From assembly GCA_024235175.1 (NCBI GenBank), contig JACKMX010000006.1, positions 52,501 to 116,500 on the forward strand: a DNA stretch of 64,000 bases. The letters run 5' to 3'. Position 1 is the first letter of the stretch. The number at the start of each line of letters is the position of its first letter. The stretch is from Chromatiaceae bacterium. Its GTDB lineage: Bacteria; Pseudomonadota; Gammaproteobacteria; Chromatiales; Chromatiaceae. A program made the translations under genes and the position numbers. Below are positions 62,498 to 64,000 of this stretch, one piece after another. The notes under the pieces were generated by a model that was given only the letters and a program-made list of their open reading frames with translations, was not told where the DNA came from and did not search any database.

Positions 62498-62728
62498 TTA
62501 AGAGAGAATAGTCCGCAGCTCCTGAGCATACTCTGCCGCTCTGATTCCGATATTGGTCAGATAGCCGCCGTCAACCTGGGTGACCAGACCTTTGTCGAAT
62601 AAGCGCTTTGTTGCTGCAACGGTGTCAGGGCCTGCCGTCTTGTGCACCTTGATTCCCTCCTGAACCGAGGCGAGATCGAAGAGCAATAAAATTTCCATCT
62701 CTTCAACTTGTTCCCGTGTGTACCGCAT
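62498..62728 (-). CDS. TIGR02647 family small protein
   Basis: Encodes 76 residues. The sequence M-R-Y-T-R-E-Q-V-E-E-M-E-I-L, then G-I-K-V-H, then K-G-L-V-T-Q-V-D-G-G-Y-L-T fits the TIGR02647 family of small, possibly winged-helix proteins of gammaproteobacteria. The ATG at 62728 gives the family length; the frame is open for 60 bases more. It starts 10 bp after the DUF6489-like gene, so the two form a pair. Confidence 0.75.
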   Translation of the reverse strand: MRYTREQVEEMEILLLFDLASVQEGIKVHKTAGPDTVAATKRLFDKGLVTQVDGGYLTNIGIRAAEYAQELRTILS

Positions 62729-62738
62729 AGCCCGCGTC

Positions 62739-62996
62739 CTACTCCTTTTTGTTTTTACTGCGGTCTGAGTAGACCTGCAGAAAGCCACTCATTAGCTTTT
62801 GAAAGGCATCCATGGCACCGGCCGATTGCGCCAGATAAGGCTGCATCACGCTGAGTGGATCATAGCCCTCGACCCCGGTCACCATATTGTTTCGAATCTG
62901 GTCGAAAATCTCATTTTGAAAACCCTGGACATCCGGCCACCCCATCAGTTTCCTGAACTCCTCCGGGCTGATATCGATCTCAATATTGATTTTCAT
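62739..62996 (-). CDS. DUF6489-like small protein
   Basis: Encodes 85 residues. The start M-K-I-N-I-E-I-D-I-S-P-E-E-F-R-K-L-M-G-W-P-D-V resembles small proteins now grouped as DUF6489. The rest is helical and ends in a charged tail S-D-R-S-K-N-K-K-E. The function is unknown. It is upstream of the TIGR02647 gene on the same strand and divergent from nudC. Confidence 0.6.
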   Translation of the reverse strand: MKINIEIDISPEEFRKLMGWPDVQGFQNEIFDQIRNNMVTGVEGYDPLSVMQPYLAQSAGAMDAFQKLMSGFLQVYSDRSKNKKE

Positions 62997-63201
62997 TGCA
63001 TCTCCAGAGTCAGCTAAAGTTGGTTCATCTTAGGATAGCTGGATTCTAGCCATTTTTATGACAGGTACGTTACATTACATGGGGCGTTCAAGCAAAGTCT
63101 CTCTCCTGGAAAGTATTACCAGGCAAACCGCTTTAATGCCCGGCGGAATCAGAGACAAGGGGCTGCCAGTGACTGCTGCAAACCGGGAGGGCTGACAGAC
63201 C

Positions 63202-64000
63202 ATGAATCGAACAAATCAACGTTACGCCGGCTGCCGGCTGGATCGTGCTGCCGGGCTTCGCACCGACCCGGCCTGGGTGGCGGCGCAATTTGCCGATCCA
63301 GCTGCCCGAATACTTCCACTGTGGCGCAATCGAAATCTGGTCGCTTTCGCCGACGGTGCCCGCCGACTCCCCAATCTGGTCGGTCTTGCGCGCGGTAAGG
63401 CACACGCTGTCCTTGCGGCCGCCAGTGAAACGGTTTTTCTTGGGCTGGACTCCGGCACGGCGCTGTTTGCGGCGGACATCTCAGGGCTTTCCGAAACGGA
63501 ATCGGTAGAGATAGCGGGCAGTGCACGGTTTCTCGATCTGCGTCGCATAGGCCCATCGATGGCTGCCGATGAGGCAGCACTCGCCGCCTATGCCCGCAGT
63601 GCATTGCGCTGGCATAGGTACAGCCGCTATTGCGGACACTGCGGTGCCGCGAGCGAAATTCGTAATGGCGGACACCTGCGTATCTGCAGTAACGAAAATT
63701 GCAGACGGGAAATATATCCAAGAACGGATCCCGCGGTGATCATGTTGGTGGTGGAGCAGCCATCGGGCGGGGAGCCTCCGCGATGCCTGCTGGCCAATCA
63801 CCATCGCTCCCCCACAGGCAGCTACTCCACCCTGGCCGGCTTCGTGGAGCCGGGTGAAAGCCTGGAGGAGGCGGTGGCAAGAGAGGTTTTTGAAGAGGTT
63901 GGCATCCGTCTGTGCAACATCAGCTACCAGGGCTCACAGCCCTGGCCATTCCCTGCATCAATCATGCTGGGGTTCCGCGCAGTTGCCGAGACCACAGAGA
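63202..64000 (+). CDS. nudC: NADH pyrophosphatase NudC, 3' end outside window
   Basis: The frame is open from the ATG at 63202 to the right edge, about 266 residues. A zinc ribbon (C-G-H-C-G, then C-S-N-E-N-C) precedes the Nudix box G-F-V-E-P-G-E-S-L-E-E-A-V-A-R-E-V-F-E-E-V-G-I. The NudC-specific S-Q-P-W-P-F-P-x-S follows. NudC splits NAD(H) to NMN(H) and AMP and removes NAD caps from RNA. A GGGAGGG lies 10 bp upstream. Only the last few dozen residues are missing. Confidence 0.95.
   Translation, partial: MNRTNQRYAGCRLDRAAGLRTDPAWVAAQFADPAARILPLWRNRNLVAFADGARRLPNLVGLARGKAHAVLAAASETVFLGLDSGTALFAADISGLSETESVEIAGSARFLDLRRIGPSMAADEAALAAYARSALRWHRYSRYCGHCGAASEIRNGGHLRICSNENCRREIYPRTDPAVIMLVVEQPSGGEPPRCLLANHHRSPTGSYSTLAGFVEPGESLEEAVAREVFEEVGIRLCNISYQGSQPWPFPASIMLGFRAVAETTE

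Noticed and set aside
62304..62501. 65-codon plus-strand frame in the gap between two minus-strand genes
   Set aside because: No ribosome site and no resemblance to any family; the 268-bp gap is better left as non-coding, though a decayed gene cannot be excluded.

Overview
The window reads as chromosomal DNA of a free-living or facultative respiring gammaproteobacterium, probably of the Chromatiales / sulfur-oxidiser type. The reasons are gene content and order: a bc1 complex operon (petABC) running into sspA-sspB, a mlaFEDCB-murA-hisG-hisD-hisC block, slmA-argB-algC-dut-coaBC opposite radC-rpmB-rpmG, and leuS-lptE-holA-proA-nadD-rsfS. I cannot name the species. No rRNA, tRNA, insertion sequence transposase or prophage gene was recognised.

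Layout. 1-4.7 kb: a 5'-complete but left-truncated acyl-CoA synthetase (minus), trmB, the FetAB iron exporter, a macrodomain protein and small membrane proteins. 4.8-9.5 kb (minus): sspB, sspA, a clear terminator, petC-petB-petA and a Nif3-like gene. 9.6-13.4 kb: a DegS-type periplasmic protease facing a large GGDEF-EAL protein with a haem-type CxxCH sensor domain. 13.6-24.1 kb (all minus): histidine genes, murA, the Mla lipid-transport operon, and ampG with two companions. 24.4-32 kb: pyrE, a DUF4124 protein, then minus-strand slmA, argB, a membrane-anchored algC, dut, coaBC. 32-44.7 kb: radC, ribosomal proteins L28/L33, an EAL-HDOD protein, leuS and the genes after it, a WYL regulator and an AcuI-type reductase.

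44.9-60.1 kb is an accessory defence island: a VapBC toxin-antitoxin pair, a complete type I-E CRISPR-Cas operon (cas3, casA-E, cas1, cas2) with an AbrB/PIN toxin-antitoxin pair sitting between casE and cas1, a CRISPR array of 64 repeats and 63 spacers, and then a Xre/RES toxin-antitoxin pair. So three different protein toxin-antitoxin modules lie before, inside and after one CRISPR-Cas system. Two spacers 16 positions apart differ at only 2 of 32 bases. A 168-bp palindromic MITE-like element begins at the stop codon of the RES toxin.

60.4-64 kb holds a thioesterase, a bacteriohemerythrin, several small conserved proteins, an unrecognised Lys-tailed protein with two recombinase-like helical modules, and the start of nudC, which runs off the right end.

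A second non-coding theme is a family of three elements built of degenerate 7-bp units with inverted arms. They begin 4-8 bp after the stop codons of radC, rpmG and proA. The third ends 3 bp before the nadD start codon, which has no visible Shine-Dalgarno sequence.
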